Assembly: GCA_964250615.1 (NCBI GenBank)
Contig: CAXUGM010000001.1
Reading direction: 5' to 3' (one strand)
Origin: Blautia sp900556555
GTDB lineage: Bacteria; Bacillota; Clostridia; Lachnospirales; Lachnospiraceae
DNA length: 64,000 bases
Positions 44,286 through 52,775 of the stretch are shown in pieces. A program made the position numbers and the translations under genes. How positions within the stretch are numbered: position 1 is the stretch's first letter; every line of letters starts with the position of its first letter. Under the pieces are notes generated by a model. The model had not been told where the DNA came from. It did no database searches and was given only the letters and a program-made list of their open reading frames with translations.

Positions 44286-44926
44286 TGAGAATGCGATTCG
44301 ACCAGCAGCTTGAAGAATTAAATTTAGAGCTGATTAAGATGGGAGCTCTGTGTGAGCGGGCAATCCGCAGAGCAGCGGATCAGTTATTGAATGAAAAAGA
44401 AACAGAACCCCAGGCTATAGACCGCATGGAAGAAGAAATCAATCATAAAGAACGAGATATTGAAAATCTGTGTATGAAACTTCTGCTTCAGCAGCAGCCG
44501 GTAGCCAGAGATCTGAGAATGATTTCTTCTGCCCTGAAAATGATTTCTGATATGGAGAGAATCGGAGACCAGGCTCAGGATATTGCGGATATGTCTAAAT
44601 TTGTGAAGGTGCAGGAAATTGCCCACAAGATGAATATCGGAAAAATGGCAGAAGCTACCATTAAGATGGTGACAGAAAGCATTGATTCTTTTGTAAAAAA
44701 AGATTTGGATTCTGCGGCAGCCGTGGTAAAATATGATGATGTAGTAGATGATTTGTTCTTGAAAGTCAAAGCGGATTTGCCACAGCTTATCGAAAATGAC
44801 CCTCAAAATGCAGAGTATTATATTGATTTAATCATGGTAGCGAAATATTTTGAAAGAATTGGAGATCACGCTGAGAATATCGCACAGTGGGTGGAATATT
44901 CTATTACAGGAACGCATGATGAGTGA
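44285..44926 (+). CDS. phoU: Phosphate signalling accessory protein PhoU
   Basis: A 213-residue helical protein with two PhoU three-helix repeats, each with the E(R)IGDxAxxI-type metal-binding motif: MERIGDQAQDIAD and FERIGDHAENIAQ. It links the transporter with the PhoR kinase and restrains phosphate signalling. It overlaps pstB by one base and precedes phoP by 15 bp. Confidence 0.96.
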   Translation: MRMRFDQQLEELNLELIKMGALCERAIRRAADQLLNEKETEPQAIDRMEEEINHKERDIENLCMKLLLQQQPVARDLRMISSALKMISDMERIGDQAQDIADMSKFVKVQEIAHKMNIGKMAEATIKMVTESIDSFVKKDLDSAAAVVKYDDVVDDLFLKVKADLPQLIENDPQNAEYYIDLIMVAKYFERIGDHAENIAQWVEYSITGTHDE

Positions 44927-44941
44927 AGTTAGGGGAAAAGT

Positions 44942-45619
44942 ATGATTTATTTAGTAGAAGATGATGAAAGTATCCGGGAGCTGGTGGTTTATACCTTAAA
45001 CAGCCAGGGGCTGGAGGCGGAAGGGTTTGAAGTGCCCTCTGCATTTTGGAAAGCAGTAGACAAAAAAACACCGGATATGGTTCTCCTGGATATTATGCTT
45101 CCAGAGGAAGACGGTCTGGAAATATTGAAAAAGTTAAGGAAGCGCAGCGACACCAGGCAGCTTCCTATTGCCATGTTGACTGCAAAGGGCAGCGAATACG
45201 ATACCGTGAAAGGCTTAGACAGCGGTGCAGATGACTATATACCCAAGCCTTTCCGTATGATGGAATTAGTTTCAAGAGTAAAAGCTCTTCTAAGACGTAC
45301 GGGGCATGGAGAAGAGGAAGAGCAGATTTATGAGCTTGGCTGCCTTACGGTTTCGAAACAGAGACATCAGGTTAAAGTAGACGGAGAAGAAGTGATTCTT
45401 ACCATAAAGGAATTTGAAATGCTGCTTCTTCTTTTATCCAATCCTGGAATCGTATTTACCAGGGCACAGCTTTTGGATAAAATCTGGGGATATCAGTTTG
45501 ATGGAGAAAGCAGAACCGTGGATGTTCATGTAAGAACCTTACGCCAGAAGCTTGGAAAGGCGGGGCAGTATATTGAGACAGTCCGTGGAATGGGCTACAA
45601 GATGGGAGGAACCGCATGA
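44942..45619 (+). CDS. phoP: Phosphate regulon response regulator PhoP/PhoB type
   Basis: An OmpR-family regulator of 225 residues. Acidic residues at positions 6-8, phospho-acceptor Asp50 in VLLDIMLPEEDGL, Lys in YIPKPFRMMELV, and a winged helix ending VRGMGYKMG. It is encoded directly after phoU and overlaps the kinase gene by 4 bp, so the role in phosphate response is well supported by context. It probably binds the repeats upstream of pstS. Confidence 0.9.
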   Translation: MIYLVEDDESIRELVVYTLNSQGLEAEGFEVPSAFWKAVDKKTPDMVLLDIMLPEEDGLEILKKLRKRSDTRQLPIAMLTAKGSEYDTVKGLDSGADDYIPKPFRMMELVSRVKALLRRTGHGEEEEQIYELGCLTVSKQRHQVKVDGEEVILTIKEFEMLLLLLSNPGIVFTRAQLLDKIWGYQFDGESRTVDVHVRTLRQKLGKAGQYIETVRGMGYKMGGTA

Positions 45620-47277
45620 CAAAACGCATATTAAAATCTATTCTGGTAGTTTCTGTAGCTGTGCTTGTAATGAGCACGACCTTGACTATGGGAATTTTGT
45701 ACCGGTATTTTGGCAAACAGATTGGAAAAGAGCTGCGAAGAGAAGCTGCTTACTTGGCCATTGCCGTAGAAAAAGAAGGAATGGAGGCTTTTGAATCTCT
45801 TCCACCGGAAGCAGAGCGTGTAACATATATTGCAGAAGACGGAAGTGTTCTTTTTGATAGTGAAGCGGATGAAGATTCTATGGAAAATCATGGACAGCGT
45901 GAAGAAATTAAAGAGGCTTCAGAAAAAGGTTCCGGTACAGCAGTACGGACATCCGACACCTTGTCAAAAAAGACTCTGTATTATGCATTGCGATTAAAGG
46001 ATAATAGTATTTTGAGAGTATCCAGTGAACAGTATAATGTGCCGGGAATCGTAGGAGGAATGATCCAGCCGGTTCTCATCATGCTTGTGATTATGGCGGT
46101 TTTGTCTTATCTGATTGCAGCCAGACTCTCCAGAAATATTGTAAATCCTATTAATGCTTTAGACCTGGAACATCCGGAAGAAAATCAGATCTACGACGAG
46201 ATTGCTCCTCTGCTCACCAAGATTAACCGCCAGCAAAAATCTCTCCAGAAAGAGATTTCGGATGCAAAACGGCAGCAGGAAGAGTTCTCCATGATTACCG
46301 AAAATATGGAAGAGGGCTTTGTGGTCATTGACAGCCACACAGAAATCTTGTCCAATAATTCCAGTGCCCTGAATCTTCTTGGTGCAGAGCCGGAGAAAGG
46401 AAGAAGAAGTGTGCTGGCACTGAACAGAAGCGAGGATTTCCAGAATGCAGTGGAACGTGTCCTGGCAGGACAGCACGTTCTTGCCAATATGGATTTAGCA
46501 GGAACAAGCTGCCAGGTAACGGCCAACCCGGTTTATCATGAAAATCAGGTGACAGGTGCTGTGCTCTTGATTCAGGATGTGACAGAACGTATGCGTGGCG
46601 AGCAGATGCGGAGAGAATTTACAGCGAATGTATCTCATGAGTTGAAAACACCGCTCACATCCATTTCCGGTTTTGCGGAAATTATCCAGGATGGATATGT
46701 GAAGCCAGAGGACACCAAGAAGTTTGCAGGCAGGATTTTCAAAGAGGCACAGAGATTAATCACCCTGGTGAATGATGTCATTAAGATTTCCCAGCTGGAT
46801 GAAGGAAAAATTCAGTTTGAAAAGGAAACAGTAGATTTGTATGAGGAAACCAGAGAAATTTTCAAGCATCTGGAACCAAAGGCAGAAGAAGCGGGTGTAC
46901 ACCTGTATCTCTATGGCCCGCACATCAAAGTGAATACAGTGAAAACCATCCTGGAAGAAATCCTGACAAATCTTTGTGATAATGGAGTGAAATACAATAA
47001 GCCGGGAGGAAGTCTTACGGTAACACTTTCACAGGATGGAGAAGCCACACAGGTGGTTGTAGAAGATACTGGAATCGGTATTGCCCAGGAAGACAAAAAC
47101 CGTATTTTTGAGCGCTTTTACCGGGTAGATAAAAGCCATTCCAAAGCTATTGGCGGTACCGGACTGGGACTTTCTATTGTAAAACACGGAAGCCTGTTTC
47201 TTGGTGCTAAGATGAAAGTGGAAAGCAGCCTGGGAGAAGGAAGCAGATTCATTCTGACTTTGCCGGTGGATTGTTAG
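45616..47277 (+). CDS. phoR: Phosphate sensor histidine kinase PhoR type
   Basis: A 553-residue kinase. A first membrane helix (about 8-28), an extracytoplasmic region (about 30-145), a second helix (about 150-172), a HAMP-like linker, a PAS domain (about 215-330), then the H-box VSHELKTPLTSISGFAEII, the N-box ILTNLCDNGVKYN and the G-boxes VEDTGIGIAQEDKNRIFERFYR and GGTGLGLSIVKH (given in words; each intact). Paired with phoP by a 4-bp overlap. Confidence 0.9.
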   Translation: MTKRILKSILVVSVAVLVMSTTLTMGILYRYFGKQIGKELRREAAYLAIAVEKEGMEAFESLPPEAERVTYIAEDGSVLFDSEADEDSMENHGQREEIKEASEKGSGTAVRTSDTLSKKTLYYALRLKDNSILRVSSEQYNVPGIVGGMIQPVLIMLVIMAVLSYLIAARLSRNIVNPINALDLEHPEENQIYDEIAPLLTKINRQQKSLQKEISDAKRQQEEFSMITENMEEGFVVIDSHTEILSNNSSALNLLGAEPEKGRRSVLALNRSEDFQNAVERVLAGQHVLANMDLAGTSCQVTANPVYHENQVTGAVLLIQDVTERMRGEQMRREFTANVSHELKTPLTSISGFAEIIQDGYVKPEDTKKFAGRIFKEAQRLITLVNDVIKISQLDEGKIQFEKETVDLYEETREIFKHLEPKAEEAGVHLYLYGPHIKVNTVKTILEEILTNLCDNGVKYNKPGGSLTVTLSQDGEATQVVVEDTGIGIAQEDKNRIFERFYRVDKSHSKAIGGTGLGLSIVKHGSLFLGAKMKVESSLGEGSRFILTLPVDC

Positions 47278-47343
47278 TTGCAGGTATATTTGAATTTCTT
47301 AAAAGTGATTTATTTAGCGGATTTTGCAAGTTCCAGGGATTAG

Positions 47344-47372
47344 TTGACATTTTATAAAAAGATAGTTATACT
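47344..47372 (+). promoter_or_regulatory. Promoter of trmB
   Basis: TTGACA at 47344-47349 and TATACT at 47367-47372 with a 17-bp spacer, 27 bases before the ATG. Confidence 0.85.
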
Positions 47373-47398
47373 AAACGGACAGAAAGGCAGGAAACCGC

Positions 47399-48052
47399 AT
47401 GAGATTAAGAAATATACCGGGAGCAAAGGATGCGATTGCTTCCAGCAAATATGTAGTTCAGGAGCCGGAGAAACAGAGAGGAATCTGGAATCAGCTCTTT
47501 GAGAATCAAAATCCGGTTCATATAGAAGTTGGTATGGGAAAAGGCCGCTTCATCATGGATATGGCCGAAAAAAATCCAAACATCAATTATGTAGGAATTG
47601 AAATGTATGACAGTGTCCTTCTTCGTGCTCTACAGAAGATGGAAGAAAGGGAGCAGGAGGGTACGAAGCCTGAAAATTTAGTGTTTCTCCGTATGGACGC
47701 AAGAGAGCTTCCCCTTATTTTCCAGCAGGGAGAGGTTGGGAAGATTTATCTGAACTTTTCTGATCCATGGCCCAAAGAACGTCATGCAAAGAGGAGATTA
47801 ACTTCCAGACAGTTCCTGGAGCGTTACGATAAGATTCTGGCACCAAATGGAGTGGTAGAATTCAAGACAGATAACAAAGGGCTGTTTGAATTTTCTCTGG
47901 AAGAAGTAGGAGAAGCCGGATGGAAGCTTCTGGAGCATACCTTTGATCTTCATCATGATGAGAAGATGAACAAAGGCAATGTAATGACAGAATATGAAGA
48001 AAAATTTTCTTCCATGGGAAATCCAATCTATAAACTGATCGCAGGCAGATAA
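47399..48052 (+). CDS. trmB: tRNA (guanine-N7)-methyltransferase
   Basis: Methylates G46 of tRNA using SAM. The 217-residue protein has the SAM-binding motif EVGMGKGRFIMDMA, the YVGIEMYDSVL motif and the family signature FSDPWPKERHAKRRLT, and ends in the usual TEYEEKFSSMGNPIYKL. Own consensus promoter. A small basic ORF follows after 49 bp. Confidence 0.96.
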   Translation: MRLRNIPGAKDAIASSKYVVQEPEKQRGIWNQLFENQNPVHIEVGMGKGRFIMDMAEKNPNINYVGIEMYDSVLLRALQKMEEREQEGTKPENLVFLRMDARELPLIFQQGEVGKIYLNFSDPWPKERHAKRRLTSRQFLERYDKILAPNGVVEFKTDNKGLFEFSLEEVGEAGWKLLEHTFDLHHDEKMNKGNVMTEYEEKFSSMGNPIYKLIAGR

Positions 48053-48101
48053 CTGGTTCTGGCATAGGATATGATAGAGAAAACATTGGGAGAGGATGTG
48101 T

Positions 48102-48248
48102 ATGGCTAAGAAAAAGAGAAGCCTGGAAACAGCCATCTTACAATGGGCATATCAGAACCGCCGGATGGGAGGAAAGGCAGCAGAAGTCTTGAAATCCATA
48201 GAAGAAACCGAGAAAACCTTAGAAGAGGTTAAGATTAAGAAGAAATAA
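48102..48248 (+). CDS. Small basic protein downstream of trmB
   Basis: A 48-residue ORF starting MAKKKRSLETAILQWAYQNR and ending in a Lys/Glu-rich helix, with a purine-rich RBS (GGGAGAGG) upstream. Codon pattern and position suggest a real, cotranscribed gene. It has an overall basic composition, no Cys and no membrane segment. Not recognised; a nucleic-acid-associated role is a guess only. Confidence 0.5.
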   Translation: MAKKKRSLETAILQWAYQNRRMGGKAAEVLKSIEETEKTLEEVKIKKK

Positions 48249-48271
48249 TATGGAAAGCTTTTATATGAAAG

Positions 48272-48305
48272 TTCCCCGGGTATGTTTTTACACATATCCG
48301 GGGAA
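48272..48305. terminator. Hairpin between the small gene and the nuclease remnant
   Basis: TTCCCCGGGTATG at 48272-48284 pairs with CATATCCGGGGAA at 48293-48305 (one G-T pair). The trailing T-run is weak on both strands. Confidence 0.6.
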
Positions 48306-48315
48306 ATCGTTTATC

Positions 48316-48573
48316 TTATGCTTTTTGATTGTCTGCCAGCTTCCGGACCTCTTCCAGAGACAACCCCGTTATCTCTGTGATTTCTTCTATAGAATCACGT
48401 CCTCTTGCCAGCAACTTTAGAGCCGTATTCACTGCGTTATTATGAGTAACTTTTTCTGCTACTTCATTTCTCATCTCTTCCAAAATTCTGCTCATCTGGC
48501 TTCGACCTCCTTCTGTTTCCTTTAAGTATCTGACTTCTTCTGCCAGTACAACGAAAACTAAGTTTCTATGATT
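48316..48573 (-). pseudogene. C-terminal remnant of a PD-(D/E)XK nuclease/transposase-like gene
   Basis: The open frame reads ..LAEEVRYLKETEGGRSQM (to residue 27), then SRILEEMRNEVAEKV and ends with SIEEITEITGLSLEEVRKL. This is the familiar tail of the large Rpn/PD-(D/E)XK transposase-like family in Lachnospiraceae. The nuclease domain is missing: a stop at 48574-48576 (minus strand) precedes the frame. An internal ATG at 48495 gives 59 residues and is preceded by AAGGAGGT, so a short product might still be made. Confidence 0.65.
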
Positions 48574-48674
48574 TCATTATAATAGATGACCCCAGAAAGA
48601 AGCAACTTAATTTTTTATTTTTGAAAAACTGTCGCTATACAGCAGCTTGTACAGGATTTAATACAAAAAAAGCC

Positions 48675-48703
48675 TTGCATTTTGTAAAACTATCGGTTAT
48701 AAT
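48675..48703 (+). promoter_or_regulatory. Promoter of tRNA-Lys
   Basis: TTGCAT at 48675-48680 and TATAAT at 48698-48703 with a 17-bp spacer, 35 bases before the tRNA. Confidence 0.85.
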
Positions 48704-48737
48704 ATTTTTTGCACTAAGGAAATGCAACTTCATATAT

Positions 48738-48810
48738 GCGCCTTTAGCTCAGTTGGTAGAGCAGTAGACTCTTAATCTATTTGTCCAGGGTTCGAGTCCC
48801 TGAAGGCGCA
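48738..48810 (+). tRNA. tRNA-Lys (anticodon CTT)
   Basis: A 73-nt cloverleaf. Acceptor arms GCGCCTT/AAGGCGC pair fully; discriminator A. D-arm GCTC/GAGC, anticodon loop CTCTTAA with anticodon CTT, T-arm CAGGG/CCCTG with loop TTCGAGT. CCA is not encoded. Confidence 0.95.
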
Positions 48811-48818
48811 CTGAAAAG

Positions 48819-48861
48819 CACTGTTTTTGCAGAATTGATTGCTGCGGGGACGGTGTTTTTT
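48819..48861 (+). terminator. Terminator of tRNA-Lys
   Basis: CACTGTTTTTGCAG at 48819-48832 pairs along its full length with CTGCGGGGACGGTG at 48842-48855 using several G-T pairs, then TTTTTT. Confidence 0.7.
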
Positions 48862-48891
48862 ACGTTATAGAGAGATTGAAGGGAAGGAAAC

Positions 48892-49815
48892 GTGAAAGAA
48901 TTATTTATAGGGGAAATGATTAAGCGGAAAAGGAAAGAACTGGGACTGACACAGGAGCAGTTGTGTGAAGGTATCTGTGAACCATCCACTATTTCCAGAA
49001 TCGAAAGTGGCAGGCAGGTTCCGGCGAAAAATAAACTGGATGCTTTGTTGCAGAGATTAGGACTGCCAGGGGAACGGTATTACGCACTGATGAGTAAAGA
49101 TGAGATGGAACTCTCTAATTTGAAGGAGAAGATTATTTCCTGTAATGTTGCCCGCAATGCAGTAGAAGGGTTGAAAAATCTGGAGAAATTGGAGGCTCTT
49201 GCAACGGAGGATGACCATCTTCTCAGACAGTTTATTTTGAGAACCAGGGTAATTTTAGGATATATGAAAGAAGGAAAAGTTTATTCATATACTTTTGAAG
49301 AAAAGGGAAACATGTTGCTTGAAGCCATACATCTTACAATATCTGATTTTGATGAGGAAGAAATTTATAAAAATCTCTATACAGTAGAAGAGATTAAGGT
49401 GATTAATCTAATTGCACTAAATTATTCGGATAAAGGGCAAAATAGAAAAGCAATTGATATTTATTATCAGTTGTTGAAATATATGAAAGGGCATATTATG
49501 AGCCTGTCGGAGGCAAACAGGCTCATTGCTTTGATTTGTTATAATTGTTCCCGCAGCCTATATTTTGAAAAGAGATATGAAGAATGTATAGAAATTGCCA
49601 ATGTGGGGTGGGAAGTTTCTATCAGAGAAAGATATTCTGGTCAGCTTGGCGGGATACTTTCTGTTCTGGGATCTGCATATTATGAAAAAGGGAAAGTGGA
49701 AGATAGTAAACGTTGTTTCTATCAGGCTTATTATATGTATATGGCAATGCAGGATAAAAGTAATATAAAGTTAGCTGCTAAAAATTTGAAGGATTTTTTT
49801 GATATTGAGGTTTAA
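48892..49815 (+). CDS. XRE regulator with TPR-like C-terminus (RRNPP-like)
   Basis: A 307-residue protein with an N-terminal HTH (about residues 5-60, IKRKRKELGLTQEQLCEGIC) and a long helical, TPR-like C-terminal region, the architecture of peptide-sensing Rgg/PlcR/ComR-type regulators. GTG start at 48892 with GGAAGG upstream. The left end of the mobile element lies 83 bp after its stop, so any downstream target or signal gene has been separated. Peptide sensing is inferred from architecture only. Confidence 0.75.
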   Translation: MKELFIGEMIKRKRKELGLTQEQLCEGICEPSTISRIESGRQVPAKNKLDALLQRLGLPGERYYALMSKDEMELSNLKEKIISCNVARNAVEGLKNLEKLEALATEDDHLLRQFILRTRVILGYMKEGKVYSYTFEEKGNMLLEAIHLTISDFDEEEIYKNLYTVEEIKVINLIALNYSDKGQNRKAIDIYYQLLKYMKGHIMSLSEANRLIALICYNCSRSLYFEKRYEECIEIANVGWEVSIRERYSGQLGGILSVLGSAYYEKGKVEDSKRCFYQAYYMYMAMQDKSNIKLAAKNLKDFFDIEV

Positions 49816-49897
49816 ATATAACATTATTGTTTCTGCCACAAAAGGATAAGGAAAGGGTAATTTCAAACGGACATGATATTTTGCGTACAGGAAAGTA

Positions 49898-49917
49898 CAG
49901 TTTACAAGGGACTACAC
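49898..49917 (+). repeat. Left inverted end of the IME
   Basis: CAGTTTACAAGGGACTACAC matches the complement of the right end at 57492-57511 with one mismatch. For serine recombinases such paired ends are the two arms of the attP site. Confidence 0.75.
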
Positions 49918-49950
49918 AGGGTAGGTATCTGACGGGAGGGGTGCCGCCAG

Positions 49951-51462
49951 TCAGATTTTCCATGTGATGTTCAAGCTGTCGCTTGTGGCGGCTATGGTGG
50001 TGATCATCAAATCCACCACACGCCGCTTGTCATCAAAAGATACATTCTCCCAGGTATCGAGGTAGCCGGAAATCTGGCTGACCTGTTCCGGGCTGATGGC
50101 CTCCACAGTCAACTCCGCTATCCTTGCCAGAAGTTCCTGCTTGCGCCCGTCCAGTTCCGCTATCTTCACATTCACATAGGAGAACAGGACATTGTTTGCC
50201 CCCGTCAGACTGTCCACCAGCTTTTCAATCTCGCTGTCTACATGGGCAAGTTCCACTTGCAGGGCGGTGATTTTCGGGTTTGCCTTTGCCGCTTTCTTTT
50301 TTCCTGTCAGCGTCTTGTAGCTTGCCAGCTTCTTTACCATCTGCTGATAAACAACCGCTTCCAGTTCCGAAGTGATGATTTTCCCACAGCCAGGACAGCT
50401 TTTATTGTCCAGCCGTTTCGTGCAGCGGAGATACTGTTTGCCGGAGGGATTGTAGATACTCATAAGAGCATACCCGCAATTCCCGCACTTGATTTTTCCT
50501 GCCAGCCATGTGTGGGTGGCTTTCCGGGCAGACTGGATTTTCATGTTGTTCATCAGCTTCTTGCGGCAGGTCAGCCAGGTGTCGGAGGGGACGATACCCT
50601 CATGGGGAGCCAGTACCAGCATTTGGTCTTTTAAGTCGTTTTTCTTGCTGGCCTTTACATCTCGCCCTTGATACAGATAGCAGCCGTTCATGCCCGTAAA
50701 ATCGGCAACGTCATTGACAATGACTGTACCTTGACTTTTGAAAAATTCGTACACATCAAGGTCTGCCTGCACATAGACAGGATTGCGTAACATCTGCGCC
50801 AGCGTGGGGCGTATCAGCTCTTTGCCATGGAACAAAATCCCCTGTTCGGCAAAGTACCGGGTAATGTCCCCGTAGGAAGTTGTGGGCTGGGCGTACATCT
50901 CAAACATCAGCCGGATATTGGCCGCTTCCTCCGGGTTTACCACCAGCTTCTTTGTGTTGATACCGTCCATCTTGATAGGCTCCGTATGGAAGCCGTAAGG
51001 GGCTTTCCCGCCCATCTTAAAGCCCCGCTGACTGCGGGAGTAGTAAGCGTCCGTTACCCGCTTCTGTATCGTTTCCCGTTCAAGCTGGGCGAACACGATA
51101 CAGATATTCAGCATGGCCCGTCCCATCGGCGTGGAGGTATCAAACTTTTCCGTAGAGGACACAAACTCCACATTGTACTGCTGGAACAGCTCCATCATGT
51201 TGGCAAAGTCCAGAATGGAACGGCTGATACGGTCGAGCTTGTAAACCACGACCTTTGCAATCAAGCCCCGCTTGATGTCCCGCACCAGTTCTTGAAACTT
51301 CGGACGGTCTGTGTTCTTGCCGCTGTACCCTTTGTCTGTGTATTCCTTGCAGTTACCGCCTTTCAACTCGTATTTGCAAAATTCAATCTGGCTTTCAATG
51401 GAAATGCTGTCCTTTTTGTCTACCGATTGTCTTGCATAGATTGCGTCTATCCGATTGTTCAT
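49951..51462 (-). CDS. Large serine recombinase (IME integrase)
   Basis: A 503-residue site-specific recombinase. The N-terminal resolvase domain has the nucleophile Ser13 in YARQS and the Arg-containing VYKLDRISRS motif. The recombinase domain (about 160-270), a zinc ribbon (CGNCGYAL...CTKR...CPGCG) and a C-terminal coiled coil follow, the layout of phage and transposon integrases. It lies at the left end, transcribed toward that end, and has its own promoter with a flanking palindrome. It should excise and integrate the element. Confidence 0.93.
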   Translation of the reverse strand: MNNRIDAIYARQSVDKKDSISIESQIEFCKYELKGGNCKEYTDKGYSGKNTDRPKFQELVRDIKRGLIAKVVVYKLDRISRSILDFANMMELFQQYNVEFVSSTEKFDTSTPMGRAMLNICIVFAQLERETIQKRVTDAYYSRSQRGFKMGGKAPYGFHTEPIKMDGINTKKLVVNPEEAANIRLMFEMYAQPTTSYGDITRYFAEQGILFHGKELIRPTLAQMLRNPVYVQADLDVYEFFKSQGTVIVNDVADFTGMNGCYLYQGRDVKASKKNDLKDQMLVLAPHEGIVPSDTWLTCRKKLMNNMKIQSARKATHTWLAGKIKCGNCGYALMSIYNPSGKQYLRCTKRLDNKSCPGCGKIITSELEAVVYQQMVKKLASYKTLTGKKKAAKANPKITALQVELAHVDSEIEKLVDSLTGANNVLFSYVNVKIAELDGRKQELLARIAELTVEAISPEQVSQISGYLDTWENVSFDDKRRVVDLMITTIAATSDSLNITWKI

Positions 51463-51494
51463 ATTGTCGCTCCTTTTCTTAAAAAAGAAACGGA

Positions 51495-51538
51495 GCTGCT
51501 GACAGTTCTATTATACCGCCAGCAGCCCCGCAAATCAA
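51495..51538 (-). promoter_or_regulatory. Promoter and operator-like palindrome of the recombinase
   Basis: On the minus strand TTGATT (51538-51533) and TATAAT (51515-51510) are 17 bp apart. GCTGCTG (51495-51501) and CAGCAGC (51520-51526) flank the -10, so a bound repressor would cover it. Confidence 0.65.
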
Positions 51539-51556
51539 TGATGGGTTTGGAAAACC

Positions 51557-51769
51557 TTATGTCCCGGCTTCCTCACTCTCCCGCTTGTCGGCGTACTTGC
51601 GGAACACCTCATAAAGCTGCTGTTCCAGTTCCCGGCGTTTGGCTGCTTCCTGTTCCGGCGTGAACACCGGGGAGAGATTTTCCAGTGTGATTTCCTTTCC
51701 CTGAAAAGTCACGATTTCGATTTCCTTTTTGTATCTGATATTACTTATAAGATCACCTTTCCTTTCCAT
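51557..51769 (-). CDS. Small hypothetical protein between mobV and the recombinase
   Basis: A 70-residue protein with a short N-terminal beta-like part (VTFQGKEITLENLSPVF) and a charged C-terminal helix. It overlaps the end of the relaxase gene by 17 bp, so it is translated with it. Similar small ORFs accompany recombinases in such elements; a directionality-factor role is possible but not supported by any motif. Confidence 0.55.
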   Translation of the reverse strand: MERKGDLISNIRYKKEIEIVTFQGKEITLENLSPVFTPEQEAAKRRELEQQLYEVFRKYADKRESEEAGT

Positions 51770-52697
51770 GCTGCCGCTGTTGCCGTTTCAGTTCCGCTAA
51801 AATCTCCGGCGGGATACGGTCAACCAGCCGCCGCATATCGTCCAGTTCGCTTTTTAACTTCGCCCGTTCCATCGTGTCATTCATCTTGCCTTTTTCGCTG
51901 GCCTTTGCCCTGACTTCCAGCTTTTCATTTTCCGCTAACAAGTCATTGATTGTGACCTTGTATTTTTTCAGTTGCCCGGAGAAGTTCTCCATCTGCGGAA
52001 ACCACTTTTTCAGCATGGAGAGGGCTTCCTCTTTCTTCTTTCCGGCGTTCAGCGGGGTAATGCCGGAGAGAACCGCTTCAATGGCCCTCGCCTGTTTGGA
52101 GAGGTTGACCGCCTGTTTGAACAGCCGGGTGGGGATATGCTTCCGGCCCGTCTTGCTGGCGCTTTCCCCACGCTCCAGGTCGGGGTACTGCTCCACCATA
52201 CAGGCGTGAAAATCGTCCTGCCACTTCGTCAGATTGGCCCGGTTGCCGATAATTTCTTTGGCGCACAGGCGGTTGTCCTTTGTCAGCGGCACAAAGACCA
52301 AGTGCAGATGGGGCGTTTTTTCATCCATGTGTACCATAGCCGAAACGATGTTCTCCCGGCCCACCCGGTCAATGAGGAAGTCCGCCGCCCTCTGGAAGTA
52401 GGCCGCTATCTCCTTTGGGGACTTGCCCTTGAAAAACTCCGGGCTGGCGGTAATCAGCGTGTCCACAAACCGAGTGCTGTCCTTGCGGGTGCGGCATCTG
52501 GCCTGCTCGATGCGGCTCTGAATGAAATGGTAGTAGCGGCCATCCGGCTTGACGATGTGGAAATTGTACTTGCTCCGGCTGGTGTCAATGTCCGGGTTGC
52601 TGGCGTACTGCTCCTTTTTCCGTTCATGGTGGGCTTCCAGCGGCCCCGCCGGGTGGCCCTTGTGCTTCTCAAATCGCAAAATTGCGTGTTGTGCCAT
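51753..52697 (-). CDS. MobV-family relaxase (Pre/Mob)
   Basis: A 314-residue relaxase that would nick oriT and pilot DNA in mobilization. The N-terminal AILRFEKHKG motif, the metal-binding HMDEKTPHLHLVFVPLT (HxDxxTPHxH, near residue 125) and the NRANLTKWQDDFH region define MobV. The C-terminal 100 residues are coiled coil. It is shorter than plasmid MobM (about 490) but similar to transposon-borne forms. A matching pMV158-type oriT lies at the opposite end of the element. Confidence 0.9.
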   Translation of the reverse strand: MAQHAILRFEKHKGHPAGPLEAHHERKKEQYASNPDIDTSRSKYNFHIVKPDGRYYHFIQSRIEQARCRTRKDSTRFVDTLITASPEFFKGKSPKEIAAYFQRAADFLIDRVGRENIVSAMVHMDEKTPHLHLVFVPLTKDNRLCAKEIIGNRANLTKWQDDFHACMVEQYPDLERGESASKTGRKHIPTRLFKQAVNLSKQARAIEAVLSGITPLNAGKKKEEALSMLKKWFPQMENFSGQLKKYKVTINDLLAENEKLEVRAKASEKGKMNDTMERAKLKSELDDMRRLVDRIPPEILAELKRQQRQHGKER

Positions 52698-52711
52698 TGA
52701 ACTCCTTTCCC

Positions 52712-52775
52712 CATTCCATTCCTTTCCGGCGGGTTTTCCCGCCGAAAATATCTCTGATAGGATTGGAATGGAATG
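52712..52775. repeat. Large imperfect hairpin upstream of mobV
   Basis: CATTCCATTCC at 52712-52722 pairs with GGAATGGAATG at 52765-52775, enclosing a perfect GGCGGG(TTTT)CCCGCC stem at 52728-52743. It lies just upstream of the relaxase start and could act as a terminator of the repA transcript or as a regulatory structure. Confidence 0.55.

Noticed and set aside
49873..49932. 19-codon ORF as the signal peptide of the XRE regulator
   Set aside because: No RBS, and it runs across the element end; kept only as a question within the finding.
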